Notes: generated by a model not told the origin, from the letters alone. Shown: positions 53,635-63,067, counted from the first letter of the stretch. The stretch is 64,000 nt of DNA from Yonghaparkia sp. Root332 (GCF_001425665.1 NZ_LMCX01000001.1:584957-648956); one strand, 5' to 3'. Numbers and translations: made by a program.

Positions 53635-54708
53635 ATGGCGAACCCGGCAAACCACCCTGGAGACGGCTCGCGGGCCACGCTCGCGCAGGTCGCGGCGCGC
53701 GCCGGGGTGAGCGCCTCGACGGCGAGTCTCGCCTTCAGCGGAGCCGGGCCCGTCGCCGACGAGACGCGCGAGCGCGTGCTCGCCGCCGCGCGCGAGCTCG
53801 ACTACGGCGGCCCCGACCCGCGCGCCCGCAGCCTCCGCACCGGCCGCAGCGGCATCATCGCCGTCGTCATGGAGGACCGCATCAGCGTCGCCTTCGGCGA
53901 CCCGGTGGCGGTGACCCTCCTCGACGGCATCGCCGACGAGATCGGGGGAGCCGGCTACAGCCTCCTGCTGCTGACCGACAGCCTCGAGCGCGCCGAGGGC
54001 GGCCTGCGCGATGCGCCCATGGATGCCGCGCTCCTGCTCGGCTGCAGCACCGACCTCGACCCCGCAGTGCGGGTGCTGAGCCAGCGCCAGGTGCCGCTCA
54101 TCGGCGTCGAGGCCGAGCCGCGCCAGGGCCTGCCCATGGTCGACATCGACAACCGCGCGGGCATGCGCCGCCTCGCCGAGCACCTCGCCGGACTCGGGCA
54201 CGAGCGCGTCGCCGTCATCACGCTGCCGATGGATCGCGGCCACGCCCGCGGCCCGCTCACGCAGGTGCGGCAGGACGCATCCGTCGCCTACACGGGCCTC
54301 GAGCGGCTGGCCGGGGTGCGCGACGTCTTCCCGGATGCCCCCGCCGAGGTCGCCGCGGGCAGCCTCATCGAGGAGGGGCTCATCGCCGCCCGTGCGCTCC
54401 TCGATGCCGAGCCCGCCCTCACCGCCATCGTCGGGCAGAGCGACCTGCTCGCGCTCGGCGCCATCCAGGCCGCTGAGGAGCGCGGCCTCCGCGTGCCGGA
54501 GGACATCAGCGTCGCCGGCTTCGACGGCGCCCGCATCGACGGGCTCTCGCGCCACCGCCTGACCACGGTCGTGCAGCCGACCCTCGAGAAGGGCCGCGCC
54601 GCCGCACGACTGGCCCTGGCGGCCCTCGCGGGCGAGCCGGTCGAGAACGTCGCCTTCACGACCGAGCTCCGCATCGGCGACACGACGGCGGCTCCGCGCA
54701 GCGCCTGA
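53635..54708 (+). CDS. LacI-family transcriptional regulator
   Basis: The 357-residue repressor has an N-terminal helix-turn-helix (ATLAQVAARAGVSASTASLAFSG, about 14-36) followed by the hinge helix ETRERVLAAARELDY and a periplasmic-binding-protein-like sensor domain ending in RLTTVVQP. The effector is unknown. It probably represses itself and the divergent MFS gene through the palindrome at 53593. Confidence 0.94.
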   Translation: MANPANHPGDGSRATLAQVAARAGVSASTASLAFSGAGPVADETRERVLAAARELDYGGPDPRARSLRTGRSGIIAVVMEDRISVAFGDPVAVTLLDGIADEIGGAGYSLLLLTDSLERAEGGLRDAPMDAALLLGCSTDLDPAVRVLSQRQVPLIGVEAEPRQGLPMVDIDNRAGMRRLAEHLAGLGHERVAVITLPMDRGHARGPLTQVRQDASVAYTGLERLAGVRDVFPDAPAEVAAGSLIEEGLIAARALLDAEPALTAIVGQSDLLALGAIQAAEERGLRVPEDISVAGFDGARIDGLSRHRLTTVVQPTLEKGRAAARLALAALAGEPVENVAFTTELRIGDTTAAPRSA

Positions 54709-54821
54709 GCTCTCGCATCACCAACCCTGGACGCCCACTGGACGCCGAGGAAGTCAACCCCGTGACGCCGCCGCGGAGGAGATGGCACCGTCGTAACTCC
54801 ACCGCGACGAAGGGAGCCGTC

Positions 54822-54986
54822 ATGAACGACGAAGCGAAGCACAAGGGCGAGGAGCTCGGCGGCAAGATCAAGGAGGGCGTCGGCAAGGTCACCGACAACG
54901 AGCGTCTCGAGGCCGAGGGCCGCGCCGACCAGACGAAGGCGAACCTCAAGCAGGCCGGCGACGACGTCAAGGACGCGCTCCGCTGA
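54822..54986 (+). CDS. CsbD family stress protein
   Basis: The 54-residue acidic, highly charged protein matches the CsbD family along its length (HKGEELGGKIKEGVGKVT, then EAEGRADQTKANLKQ). Family members are induced by general stress sigma factors; their molecular role is unknown. AAGGGAG ribosome site at good distance from the ATG. It lies alone between lacI and the potassium operon. Confidence 0.93.
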   Translation: MNDEAKHKGEELGGKIKEGVGKVTDNERLEAEGRADQTKANLKQAGDDVKDALR

Positions 54987-55121
54987 GACCCCCCACGACA
55001 GCCGCGGCCTCCAGGTAGCCGCGACTGCCCCGGCGGGCGCTCGACCTCACGGTCGGGCGCCCGCTCTCGTCGTGCCCCGCCGCCTCGGCGCGCGCGTGAC
55101 GACCGCGCTTCACGACTGCGC

Positions 55122-55149
55122 TTGACAACCCCGGCGACAGGAGTACCTT
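55122..55149 (+). promoter_or_regulatory. Promoter of ktrB (probably leaderless)
   Basis: TTGACA at 55122-55127 and TACCTT at 55144-55149 are separated by 16 bp. The start point would fall at about 55156-55157, the first base of the ktrB GTG. The AGGAG at 55139-55143 lies upstream of the predicted start point and so would not be in the message. Confidence 0.65.
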
Positions 55150-55156
55150 TGCGCGA

Positions 55157-56521
55157 GTGCCGAACACGGGGGCGATCGCGCCTCGCCGCACCCGCCGCCT
55201 TCGACTGAGCCCCCCGCAGGCCGTCGTCCTCGGCTTCCTCGGGGCGATCCTCGCGGCGACGGGCCTCCTCGCTCTTCCCTTCTCCCACCCGCGGGACGAC
55301 TCGATCACGATCCTGGACGCGGCGTTCACGGCCGTGTCGGCCGTCTCGGTGACGGGCCATGTCGTCGTCGACACCGCGACCGCCTGGTCCCTCACCGGCC
55401 AGGTGATCATCGTCGTCTTCATCCAGCTCGGCGGGCTCGGCATCATGCTCGTCGCCTCGCTGATCGGGCTGGCGCTCGCTCGACGCCTGTCGCTGCGAGG
55501 TCGAGCCCTGACCGGCACCGAGAACCGAGCCGTCACGGCCGATGACGCGGCGCGACTCGCGAAGGGCATCCTCGCCACGAGCCTCCTCATCGAGGCCTCC
55601 GTCGCCATCATCGTCGGCCTCCGCCTCGCTCTCCACTACGGCGAGGGCGCAGCGGACGCGGTCTGGCACGGCGTCTTCCTGGCCGTGTCGAGCTTCAACA
55701 ACGCGGGCTTCGCGCCGTACTCGGACAACATGGTCGGCTTCGCGACCGACCCCGTCATCGTGCTGCCGATGGCGGTCGCAACGGTCCTCGGCGGTCTCGG
55801 ATTCCCCGTCCTCCGCCAGCTGCGCAAGGAGTTCCGCCGTCCGCTGCACTGGACGATGAACACGAACATCGTCCTGGCGATGAGCGGCCTCCTGCTCGTG
55901 ATCGGGACGGCGTACATCGCCGTCCTGGAATGGAGCAACCCCGCGACGATCGGCGGGATGTCCCCGGCGGAGCGCGTGCTGGTCGCCTTCTTCCACTCGG
56001 TCCAAGCGCGCACCGCGGGCTTCAACAGCGTCGACGTCGGCGAGATGACGAGCGAGACCTGGCTCGGCATCGACGTGCTCATGTTCATCGGCGGCGGGCC
56101 CGCGGGCACGGCCGGCGGCATCAAGGTCACGACCTTCGCCGTCCTGCTCTTCATCATCCTCACCGAGCTGCGCGGGCAGGGCGCGGTGAACATCTTCGGC
56201 AAGCGCCTCTCGCGCGCCGTGCACCGCGAGGCCATCACGATCGCGCTGCTGTCGCTCGCGGCGGTCATGGCGGCCACGGTCATCCTCATGCTCGTCACCG
56301 ACCTCGAGCTCGACGTGCTCCTGTTCGAGGCGATCTCGGCCTTCGGCACCGTCGGTCTCAGCACCGGCATCACCGCCGATCTGCCGGCGGCCGGGCAGAT
56401 CGTGCTCATGGTCCTCATGTTCCTGGGCCGCCTGGGCCCGCTCACGCTCGGCACGGCCCTCGTCCTGCGCCAGCGCCAGCTGCTCTACGAGCTCCCGAAA
56501 GAAAGGCCCGTCATTGGCTAA
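55157..56521 (+). CDS. ktrB: TrkH/KtrB-type potassium transporter subunit
   Basis: The 454-residue membrane protein forms the K+ pore. Four M-P-M repeats are visible with selectivity-loop segments AVSVTGH, SFNNAGFAPY, ARTAGFNSVD and FGTVGLSTGI, each with the key Gly. GTG start at the predicted transcription start. Its 3' end overlaps ktrA by 8 nt, so the two are co-translated. Length fits KtrB rather than the longer TrkH. Confidence 0.94.
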   Translation: MPNTGAIAPRRTRRLRLSPPQAVVLGFLGAILAATGLLALPFSHPRDDSITILDAAFTAVSAVSVTGHVVVDTATAWSLTGQVIIVVFIQLGGLGIMLVASLIGLALARRLSLRGRALTGTENRAVTADDAARLAKGILATSLLIEASVAIIVGLRLALHYGEGAADAVWHGVFLAVSSFNNAGFAPYSDNMVGFATDPVIVLPMAVATVLGGLGFPVLRQLRKEFRRPLHWTMNTNIVLAMSGLLLVIGTAYIAVLEWSNPATIGGMSPAERVLVAFFHSVQARTAGFNSVDVGEMTSETWLGIDVLMFIGGGPAGTAGGIKVTTFAVLLFIILTELRGQGAVNIFGKRLSRAVHREAITIALLSLAAVMAATVILMLVTDLELDVLLFEAISAFGTVGLSTGITADLPAAGQIVLMVLMFLGRLGPLTLGTALVLRQRQLLYELPKERPVIG

Positions 56522-57212
56522 CCTGCGCCTGTTCTCCGGCACCCGCACCTCGCGCATCGCTGAGGCCGACTCCGTCGCCGTCATCGGCCTGGGCCGCTTC
56601 GGCCAGTCGCTCGCCCTCGAGCTCATGGCGACCGGCACCGAGGTGCTCGGCATCGACGCGAGCGAGGAGATCGTCCAGGGCCTCAACGGCGAGCTCAGCC
56701 AGGTCGTCCGCGCCGACTCCACGAAGGCCGAGGTGCTCCGCCAGCTCGCCGTGCACGAGTTCGACCGCGTCGTGGTCGCGATCGGCTCCGACATCCAGGC
56801 GAGCATCCTCACCACGTCCGTGCTGCTGCAGTTCGGCATCCCCCAGATCTGGGCGAAGGCCACGAGCGACGCGCACGGGCAGATCCTCGAGCAGCTCGGG
56901 GTCGAGCACGTCATCTACCCCGAGAAGGACATGGGTCGCCGCGTCGCGCACCTCGTCCGCGGGGCCGCGCTCGACTACATCGAGGTCGACTCCGCGTACG
57001 CGATCGTGAAGATGCAGCCCAACTCGGTGCTGCTCGGCCGCCGGCTCGGCGACACGAACCTCCGCCAGGAGCACGGCGTCACGGTCATGGCGGTCCAGCG
57101 CGACGGGCAGCCCTGGTGCAACGCCGACGCCGACACCGTCGTCCGGGAGGGCGACACGGTGCTCGTCGCGGGGCCCACGCGCATGGCCGAGGGGTTCGGG
57201 CAGCTCCGCTAG
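56514..57212 (+). CDS. ktrA: KtrA/TrkA-type potassium channel regulatory subunit
   Basis: The 232-residue cytoplasmic ring subunit has an RCK_N domain with VAVIGLGRFGQSLALEL near 21 and GIDASEE (nucleotide binding), and an RCK_C domain from about 150. It gates KtrB in response to nucleotides. The start is a TTG at 56514 with GAAAGG ahead, which accounts for the 8-nt overlap with ktrB. Confidence 0.94.
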   Translation: MANLRLFSGTRTSRIAEADSVAVIGLGRFGQSLALELMATGTEVLGIDASEEIVQGLNGELSQVVRADSTKAEVLRQLAVHEFDRVVVAIGSDIQASILTTSVLLQFGIPQIWAKATSDAHGQILEQLGVEHVIYPEKDMGRRVAHLVRGAALDYIEVDSAYAIVKMQPNSVLLGRRLGDTNLRQEHGVTVMAVQRDGQPWCNADADTVVREGDTVLVAGPTRMAEGFGQLR

Positions 57213-57222
57213 CGCGCGCCCG

Positions 57223-58536
57223 TCACGATCCGGCGCCCGTCACGATCCAGCGATCCCCGCGCGCCCGCGCCCCGAGCGTCACCGCGCGCGCCCCGAGGTA
57301 CCCGAAGGTGAACGACGCGAGCAGCGCCGGCAGTCCCGAACCGGCGGCGAGCACGAGAAGCACGAGGTAGACGATCAGGTTGAGGATGCCCGTGGCGGCG
57401 AGGTAGCGCCCGTCACCGGCTCCGATGAGGACGCCGTCGAGCACGAACACGAGCCCGGCGAGCGGCAGCCCGATCGCGAGGATCAGCAGGACGAGGGGGA
57501 GGGCATCCCGCACTCGCTCGTCGGAGGTCACGAGGATCGGGACCAGCGGCGCCGACGCGGCCACGACGACCGCCAGGATCGTGCCGACGAGCACCCCCCA
57601 GCGGACGAGCCGGCGGGTGATGCGGTGCACGCGCTCGACGTCGGAGGCTCCGAGTCCGTGTCCGACGAGCGCCTGCCCGGCGATCGCGAGCGCGTCGAGG
57701 GCGAGTGCGAGCAGGCTGTAGACGGCGAACCACACGTGCGTCGCGGCGAGCTCGACGGTGCCGAGTCCCGTTGCGACGAGCACGGTCGCGACCAGCGCGA
57801 TGCGCAGCGACACCGTGCGCAGCAGCAGCCACGAGCCGGCGGCCATCGCGGCGCGGAGGCCCGCCGGGCCGGGGCGCAGCGCGGCGCCCTCCGCACGGGC
57901 GCCCCGCACGACCACCGTCACGAGCACCGCGGCCATCGCCCACTGCGCGATGAGGGTGCCGATCGCCGAGCCGGCGATGCCGAGACCGAGACCGTAGATG
58001 AGGATCGCGTTGAGCGCGATGTTCGCGCAGAACCCCCACGCCGCGACGACCAGTGGGGTGCGCGCGTCGTGCAGGCCCCGCAGCACCCCGGTCGCGGCGA
58101 GCACGAGCAGCATGCCCGGCACGCCCCACCACGCGATCGTCAGGTACTCGAGCGCGGCCGCCTCGACCGGTGCGGCCGCGCCGAAGGCGCCCACGATCGC
58201 CGGGTAGGTCGGCAGCAGCACCCCGAGCAGGACGACGCCGATGCCGAGCGCGAGCCAGAGCCCGTCGACGCCCGCGGCGTGCGCGCCGGCCCTGTCACCG
58301 GCTCCGAGGCGCCGCGCGACGGCCGGGGTGGTGGCGTAGGCGAGGAAGACGAGCAGTCCGATCGCGGTCTGGAGCACCGTCGAGGCGACGCCGAGCCCGG
58401 CCAGGGCATCCGCCCCCAGATGGCCGACCATCGCCGTGTCGGTCAGCACGAACAGCGGCTCGGCGACGAGGGCGCCGAGCGAGGGCGCGGCGAGGCGCAG
58501 GATGTCGCGGTCGATCGCTCGCAGCCGGGGGCGCAC
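57223..58536 (-). CDS. MATE family efflux transporter (DinF-like)
   Basis: The 437-residue protein has twelve predicted helices and the MATE pattern: LAAPSLGALVAEPLFVLTDTAMVGHLG at the start, FLAYATTPAVARRLGAGD and a second repeat with ATHVWFAVYSLLALALDALAIAGQALVG. MATE proteins export drugs or metabolites with Na+ or H+. Substrate unknown. A 16-nt direct repeat GCGCCCGTCACGATCC (57216-57231, 57233-57248) spans its 3' end. Confidence 0.92.
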   Translation of the reverse strand: MRPRLRAIDRDILRLAAPSLGALVAEPLFVLTDTAMVGHLGADALAGLGVASTVLQTAIGLLVFLAYATTPAVARRLGAGDRAGAHAAGVDGLWLALGIGVVLLGVLLPTYPAIVGAFGAAAPVEAAALEYLTIAWWGVPGMLLVLAATGVLRGLHDARTPLVVAAWGFCANIALNAILIYGLGLGIAGSAIGTLIAQWAMAAVLVTVVVRGARAEGAALRPGPAGLRAAMAAGSWLLLRTVSLRIALVATVLVATGLGTVELAATHVWFAVYSLLALALDALAIAGQALVGHGLGASDVERVHRITRRLVRWGVLVGTILAVVVAASAPLVPILVTSDERVRDALPLVLLILAIGLPLAGLVFVLDGVLIGAGDGRYLAATGILNLIVYLVLLVLAAGSGLPALLASFTFGYLGARAVTLGARARGDRWIVTGAGS

Positions 58537-58579
58537 GCTTCCACGCTACGGCCCGCGCACGAGCGCATCGCGCCTGCCT

Positions 58580-58608
58580 TACTATCTGCGTATGCATGCA
58601 GATACGCA
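58580..58608 (+). promoter_or_regulatory. ArsR promoter and overlapping operator
   Basis: TACTAT at 58580-58585 is a candidate -10 box; the ATG at 58592 lies seven bases on, so the message is probably leaderless. TGCGTAT (58587-58593) and ATACGCA (58602-58608) form a perfect inverted repeat that covers the start codon, and ATCTGC/GCAGAT (58584-58603) nests within it: a typical site for autorepression by an ArsR-type regulator. Confidence 0.65.
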
Positions 58609-58942
58609 TCAGGAAGACCTCGATCCCTCATCGCCGCTGGTCGACGTGGTGGCCGAGCTGTTCGGGCTCCTCGCCGACCCCACGCGCGTCCGGATCATCC
58701 TCGCGCTCGACCTCGATGAGCTCTCCGTCAATCACCTCGCCGACATCGTCGATCGCCCGCCGCCCGCCGTGTCGCAGCATCTGGCCAAGCTTCGCCTCGC
58801 ACGGCTCGTGACCGTTCGACAGGAGGGCAATCGCGCGTTCTACCGGCTCCGCGACGAGCACCCGCGCCGACTCGTCGTCGAGGCACTGCGGCAGGCCGAG
58901 CACACCGTGTCCGATCTCCCGCGCCACCACGGGGAGCACTGA
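58592..58942 (+). CDS. ArsR-family metalloregulator
   Basis: The 116-residue winged-helix regulator carries ELFGLLADPTRVRIILAL and the recognition helix PPPAVSQHLAKLRLARLVTVRQEGNRAFYRL. His and Asp residues near both ends (MHADTHQED at the start, RHHGEH at the end) could form an alpha-5-type metal site as in NmtR/CzrA. It is followed 2 nt later by an MFS transporter that it probably represses. Confidence 0.92.
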   Translation: MHADTHQEDLDPSSPLVDVVAELFGLLADPTRVRIILALDLDELSVNHLADIVDRPPPAVSQHLAKLRLARLVTVRQEGNRAFYRLRDEHPRRLVVEALRQAEHTVSDLPRHHGEH

Positions 58943-58944
58943 GC

Positions 58945-60207
58945 ATGCTCACGGTCCTCCGCCACCGGCGCTTCGCCGCGCTCTTCGCCTCGCAGGTCGC
59001 CTCGCTCGTCGGCACGGGCGTGCTCACCGTCGCGCTCGCGCTCGTCGCCGTCCGCATCGCGGGAGAGGGGGCCGCGCAGATCATCGGCATCGCGCTGACC
59101 ATCCGCATCGCGGCCTACGTCGTCGTGTCGCCGATCGCGAGCGCGCTCGTCGCCGGTCGGTCGAGCCGCGCCGTCCTCATCAGCGCGGATGCGGCGCGCG
59201 TCGTCATCGCGGCAGGTCTCGTCCTCGCCACCGAGGCCTGGCACCTCTACGTCGCGATCCTGCTGCTGCATTCGGCGTCGGCCGTCTTCACGCCCACGTA
59301 CCAGGCCGTCATCCCCGAGGTGCTGCCCGACGAGCGCGACTACACCTCCGCGCAGTCGCTCTCGAGGCTCGCCTACGACCTCGAGTCGCTGCTGAGCCCG
59401 GTGCTCGCGGCGCTGCTCGTGCTCGTCCTGCCGCCCAGCGCGCTCTTCGCCGTGACGGCGGCAGGCTTCGCGCTCTCGGCGCTCGCCGTGGGGCTCTCGC
59501 GCATCAGCGAGCGCGCCGGCGCGGCGGGCGAGCCGTTCGCGTCGCGCCTCACGCGCGGCCTGCGCCTCATGACGCGGATACCCGCGCTGCGGTTCCTCGC
59601 CGTCCTCGACGCCGTCACGGCCACGGTCTACGCGACGGTGCTCGTCACCACGGTCGTGCTGCTCGTCGTCATCGGCGCCGCCGACGTCGGCGACCCGTCG
59701 GGGCCGCTCGCCGTGGCGCTCGTCGCGTTCGGTGCCGGATCGATCGCGGTGGCTCTGCTGCTGCCGCGCATCCTCGACCGGGGGAGCGATGGCGCGGTGA
59801 TGGCGACGGGCGCGGCGATCGTTCCCGTCGCGCTCGCGGCGACGGCCGCGCTCGCGCTCACGGGAGCGCTCACGCTGCCGCTCGTCATCGTCCTGTGGTT
59901 CGTGCTCGGCGCCGCGAGCTCGGCGATCAGCACCCCGAGCGCGCGGATCATCCGCCGCGAGGTCGAGCCCGACGACCGGCCCGCCGTCTTCGCCGCGCGG
60001 TTCTCGAGCTCCCACGCGTGGTACGCCGTGACGTACCCGATCGCCGGCCTCGTCGGGTCGGCCGCGGGGCCCGCCGCGGCGACCGCCGTGCTCGCCGTCG
60101 TCGCCCTCCTCGCGCTCGGGGCCGCGCTCGCCCTCTCACGCGGCGCGCGACCCTCGGCGGATGCGCAGGCGCGACCCCCCGCCGCCTCATTAGGCTCGGT
60201 CGGGTGA
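58945..60207 (+). CDS. MFS transporter, ArsR-linked (candidate metal exporter)
   Basis: The 420-residue protein has twelve predicted helices (LRHRRFAALFASQVASLVGTGVLTVALALVA at the start). The pairing with an ArsR regulator resembles NreB-like nickel/cobalt exporters, but no metal-binding motif is seen, so the substrate is a guess. Its stop overlaps the GTG of the peptidase gene (GTGA). Confidence 0.88.
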   Translation: MLTVLRHRRFAALFASQVASLVGTGVLTVALALVAVRIAGEGAAQIIGIALTIRIAAYVVVSPIASALVAGRSSRAVLISADAARVVIAAGLVLATEAWHLYVAILLLHSASAVFTPTYQAVIPEVLPDERDYTSAQSLSRLAYDLESLLSPVLAALLVLVLPPSALFAVTAAGFALSALAVGLSRISERAGAAGEPFASRLTRGLRLMTRIPALRFLAVLDAVTATVYATVLVTTVVLLVVIGAADVGDPSGPLAVALVAFGAGSIAVALLLPRILDRGSDGAVMATGAAIVPVALAATAALALTGALTLPLVIVLWFVLGAASSAISTPSARIIRREVEPDDRPAVFAARFSSSHAWYAVTYPIAGLVGSAAGPAAATAVLAVVALLALGAALALSRGARPSADAQARPPAASLGSVG

Positions 60208-62165
60208 CCGACACCCTCAGCAGCGGCATCCTCTCCGACGAGCTCGAGCCGGGCATCCGCCCGCAGGACGATCTGTACCGCCACGTCAACGCGCGCTGGC
60301 TCGCACGCACGCCGATCCCCGCCGACAAGGCCCGCTACGGCTCATTCATGGTGCTCGCCGAGGAGGCCGAGAAGGCCGTGCGCGACATCATCGTCGAAGC
60401 GCAGTCGGCCGAGCCGGGCACGCTCGAGCGCAAGGTCGGCGACCTCTACGCGAGCTTCATAGACGAGGAGCGCATCGAGGCGCTCGGCGCCGCCCCGCTC
60501 GCCCCGCACCTCGCGGCGATCGACACGATCGACGACAAGGATTCCCTGCTGAGCGAGATCGGACGCCTCGAGCGCGAGGGCGCCCGCGGGTTCGCGCAGC
60601 TCTTCGTCGACAACGACCCCGGCGACCCCGAGCGCTACCTCGTCTTCGTCGAGCAGGGCGGGCTCGGTCTGCCGGACGAGTCGTACTACCGCGAGGACGC
60701 GCACGCGGCGACGCGCGACGCCTACCTCGCCCACCTCGAGCGGATGCTCGCCCTCGCCGGCCTGGAGGCCCCCGCCGAGCGCGCGGTGCGCATCATGGCC
60801 CTCGAGACGCACCTCGCGAGCCACCACTGGGACAAGGTGCGCAACCGCGACAGCCAGGCGACCTACAACCTGCGCACCTGGGCCGAGTGGGAGGAGGCCG
60901 CTCCCGGCCTCGACCTCGCGCGCTGGCGCGACGCCTTCGGCATCACCGAGCAGCAGCTCGCCGAGGTGGTGCTGCGCCAGCCCTCGTTCCATGCCGGGCT
61001 CGCGGCCGCGATCGCCGACCGCCCCCTCGAGGAGTGGACGGACTGGCTGCGCTGGTCGGTCATCCGCTCGATGGCGTCGTACCTCTCGCGCGACTTCGTC
61101 GACGCGACCTTCGACTTCTACGGTCGCACCCTCACCGGCACCCCCGAGCAGCGCGCCCGCTGGAAGCGCGGCGTGAGCTTCGTCGAGGGCGCCATGGGCG
61201 AGGCCGTGGGCGAGGTCTACGTCGCGCGGCACTACCCGCCGGAGGCGAAGGCAGCGATGGACGAGCTCATCGCGATGCTCATCGAGGCGTACCGGCAGTC
61301 GATCAGCGAGCTCGAGTGGATGACCGCCGAGACCCGCGAGCGCGCCCTCGACAAGCTGTCGAAGTTCACGCCGAAGATCGGCTACCCGGTGAGGTGGCGC
61401 GACTACTCCTCGCTCGAGGTCGTCGCGGATGACCTGGTGGCGAACGTGCGGGCGGCGGGGGAGTTCGAGTTCCAGCGCGAGCTCGGCAAGATCGGCCGGC
61501 CGATCGACCGCGACGAGTGGTTCATGACGCCGCAGACCGTCAACGCGTACTACAACCCCGGCTTCAACGAGATCGTCTTCCCGGCGGCGATCCTGCAGTT
61601 CCCGTTCTTCGATGCGGGGCGGGATGCCGCGGCCAACTACGGCGCGATCGGCGCGGTCATCGGCCACGAGATCGGGCACGGATTCGACGACCAGGGCTCG
61701 CGCTACGACGGCGACGGGCGCCTGCGCGACTGGTGGACGGAGGCCGACCGGGCCGCGTTCGAGGAGCGAACCGGCTCGCTCATCGCCCAGTACGACGCGC
61801 TCGAGCCGAGTCAGGCGCCCGGCCACCACGTCAACGGCGCGCTGACGATCGGCGAGAACATCGGCGACCTCGGCGGGCTCGGAATCGCCTGGAAGGCCTA
61901 CCTGCTGTCGCTCGACGGCGAGGAGCCCCCGGTGATCGACGGGCTCACCGGTGCGCAGCGGTTCTTCCTCTCGTGGGCGCAGGCCTGGCAGCTCGCGATC
62001 CGGCCGGAGGAGGCCCTGCGGCTGCTGTCGATCGACCCGCACTCGCCGAACGAGTTCCGCTGCAACCAGATCGTGCGTAACATCGGAGCGTTCTACGAGG
62101 CGTTCTCGGTCACTCCCGACGACGCCCTGTGGCTGGACGAGACGGAGCGCGTGTCCATTTGGTGA
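60204..62165 (+). CDS. M13 family zinc metallopeptidase (neprilysin/PepO-like)
   Basis: The 653-residue peptidase has no signal peptide or membrane segment, so it acts in the cytoplasm like PepO. The zinc site is HEIGH in VIGHEIGHGFDDQGS near 490, with the third ligand Glu and Asp in GENIGDLGG, the substrate-binding NAYYNP, and the C-terminal CNQIVRN. It should cleave short peptides. GTG start coupled to the MFS stop; the following gene overlaps its end by 4 nt. Confidence 0.95.
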   Translation: MTDTLSSGILSDELEPGIRPQDDLYRHVNARWLARTPIPADKARYGSFMVLAEEAEKAVRDIIVEAQSAEPGTLERKVGDLYASFIDEERIEALGAAPLAPHLAAIDTIDDKDSLLSEIGRLEREGARGFAQLFVDNDPGDPERYLVFVEQGGLGLPDESYYREDAHAATRDAYLAHLERMLALAGLEAPAERAVRIMALETHLASHHWDKVRNRDSQATYNLRTWAEWEEAAPGLDLARWRDAFGITEQQLAEVVLRQPSFHAGLAAAIADRPLEEWTDWLRWSVIRSMASYLSRDFVDATFDFYGRTLTGTPEQRARWKRGVSFVEGAMGEAVGEVYVARHYPPEAKAAMDELIAMLIEAYRQSISELEWMTAETRERALDKLSKFTPKIGYPVRWRDYSSLEVVADDLVANVRAAGEFEFQRELGKIGRPIDRDEWFMTPQTVNAYYNPGFNEIVFPAAILQFPFFDAGRDAAANYGAIGAVIGHEIGHGFDDQGSRYDGDGRLRDWWTEADRAAFEERTGSLIAQYDALEPSQAPGHHVNGALTIGENIGDLGGLGIAWKAYLLSLDGEEPPVIDGLTGAQRFFLSWAQAWQLAIRPEEALRLLSIDPHSPNEFRCNQIVRNIGAFYEAFSVTPDDALWLDETERVSIW

Positions 62166-63067
62166 CGACCCCGATGCTGCGCGACCGGAGCGCCCGCCTG
62201 GCGGCTCCGGTGTCAGCGCGGCGTCGGGCCCTCGAGCGCTCTCCCTCGTTCCGCCCCTCCTTCCGCGCCCTCGGCGCCCTCGCGTACGAGGGCGCGCGCG
62301 TCTCGGTCGCGGCGGTGGATCTGCAGTCGGGGCAGAGCGTCTTCGCCGTCGACGAGCGCATCGTGCTGCCGACGGCGTCGATCGGCAAGATCCTCCTGCT
62401 CATCGAGGTGAGCGCGCGCATGACCGACCGGTCGCTGTCGGAGTTCTCGATCGTCGATCGGTCGGTGCAGGACTCGGTGGCCGACTCGGGTCTCTGGCAG
62501 CACCTGCAGGCGCCGGCCCTCCCGCTCTCCGACCTCGCCGCGCTCGTCGGCTCGACGAGCGACAACGTGGCGACGAATGCGCTCCTCCGTCATATCGGGC
62601 TGGATGCCGTGCGCGCGCGCACGGAGTCGCTCGGCCTCGTGCGCACCGCCCTGCTCGACGTCGTCCGTGAGAGCCGGGGGCCGGATGACGCGCCCCAGCT
62701 CTCCGTCGGCTCGACCGCGGAGCTCGCGTGGCTCTTCTACGCCCTCGCCCACGGCCACATCATCGATCCGACGACGAGTCAGCGCGTGCTCGGCTGGCTG
62801 TCGCTCAACACCGACCTCTCGATGGTCGCGAGCGCGTTCGGTCGCGACCCGCTCGCCCACCGCGGGGTCGAGCACAGCACCTGGATGGTGAACAAGACGG
62901 GATGCGACGCGGGGGTCCGGTCGGAGTCGGGGATCCTCCGCGGGCCGCGCGGCGGCCTCGCCTACGCCGTCTCGGTGCAGTTCGAGGAGCGCGACCTGGC
63001 GAGCCGGCTGCGCGTGCTCGACGCCCTGCGGGTCTTCGGACTCGACCTCCTGGAGTTCGTGCACTGA
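62162..63067 (+). CDS. Class A beta-lactamase-like serine hydrolase
   Basis: The 301-residue protein has the active-site tetrad TASIGK (SxxK), STSDN (SDN loop) and VNKTG (KTG), in normal order. No ExxxN omega-loop motif with the deacylating Glu166 is obvious; the region reads LDVVRESRGPDDAPQ. No signal peptide is seen either, so a true secreted beta-lactamase is unlikely; an esterase or peptidase role is possible. GTG at 62162 overlaps the peptidase stop; ATG at 62174 is an alternative. Confidence 0.85.
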   Translation: MTTPMLRDRSARLAAPVSARRRALERSPSFRPSFRALGALAYEGARVSVAAVDLQSGQSVFAVDERIVLPTASIGKILLLIEVSARMTDRSLSEFSIVDRSVQDSVADSGLWQHLQAPALPLSDLAALVGSTSDNVATNALLRHIGLDAVRARTESLGLVRTALLDVVRESRGPDDAPQLSVGSTAELAWLFYALAHGHIIDPTTSQRVLGWLSLNTDLSMVASAFGRDPLAHRGVEHSTWMVNKTGCDAGVRSESGILRGPRGGLAYAVSVQFEERDLASRLRVLDALRVFGLDLLEFVH

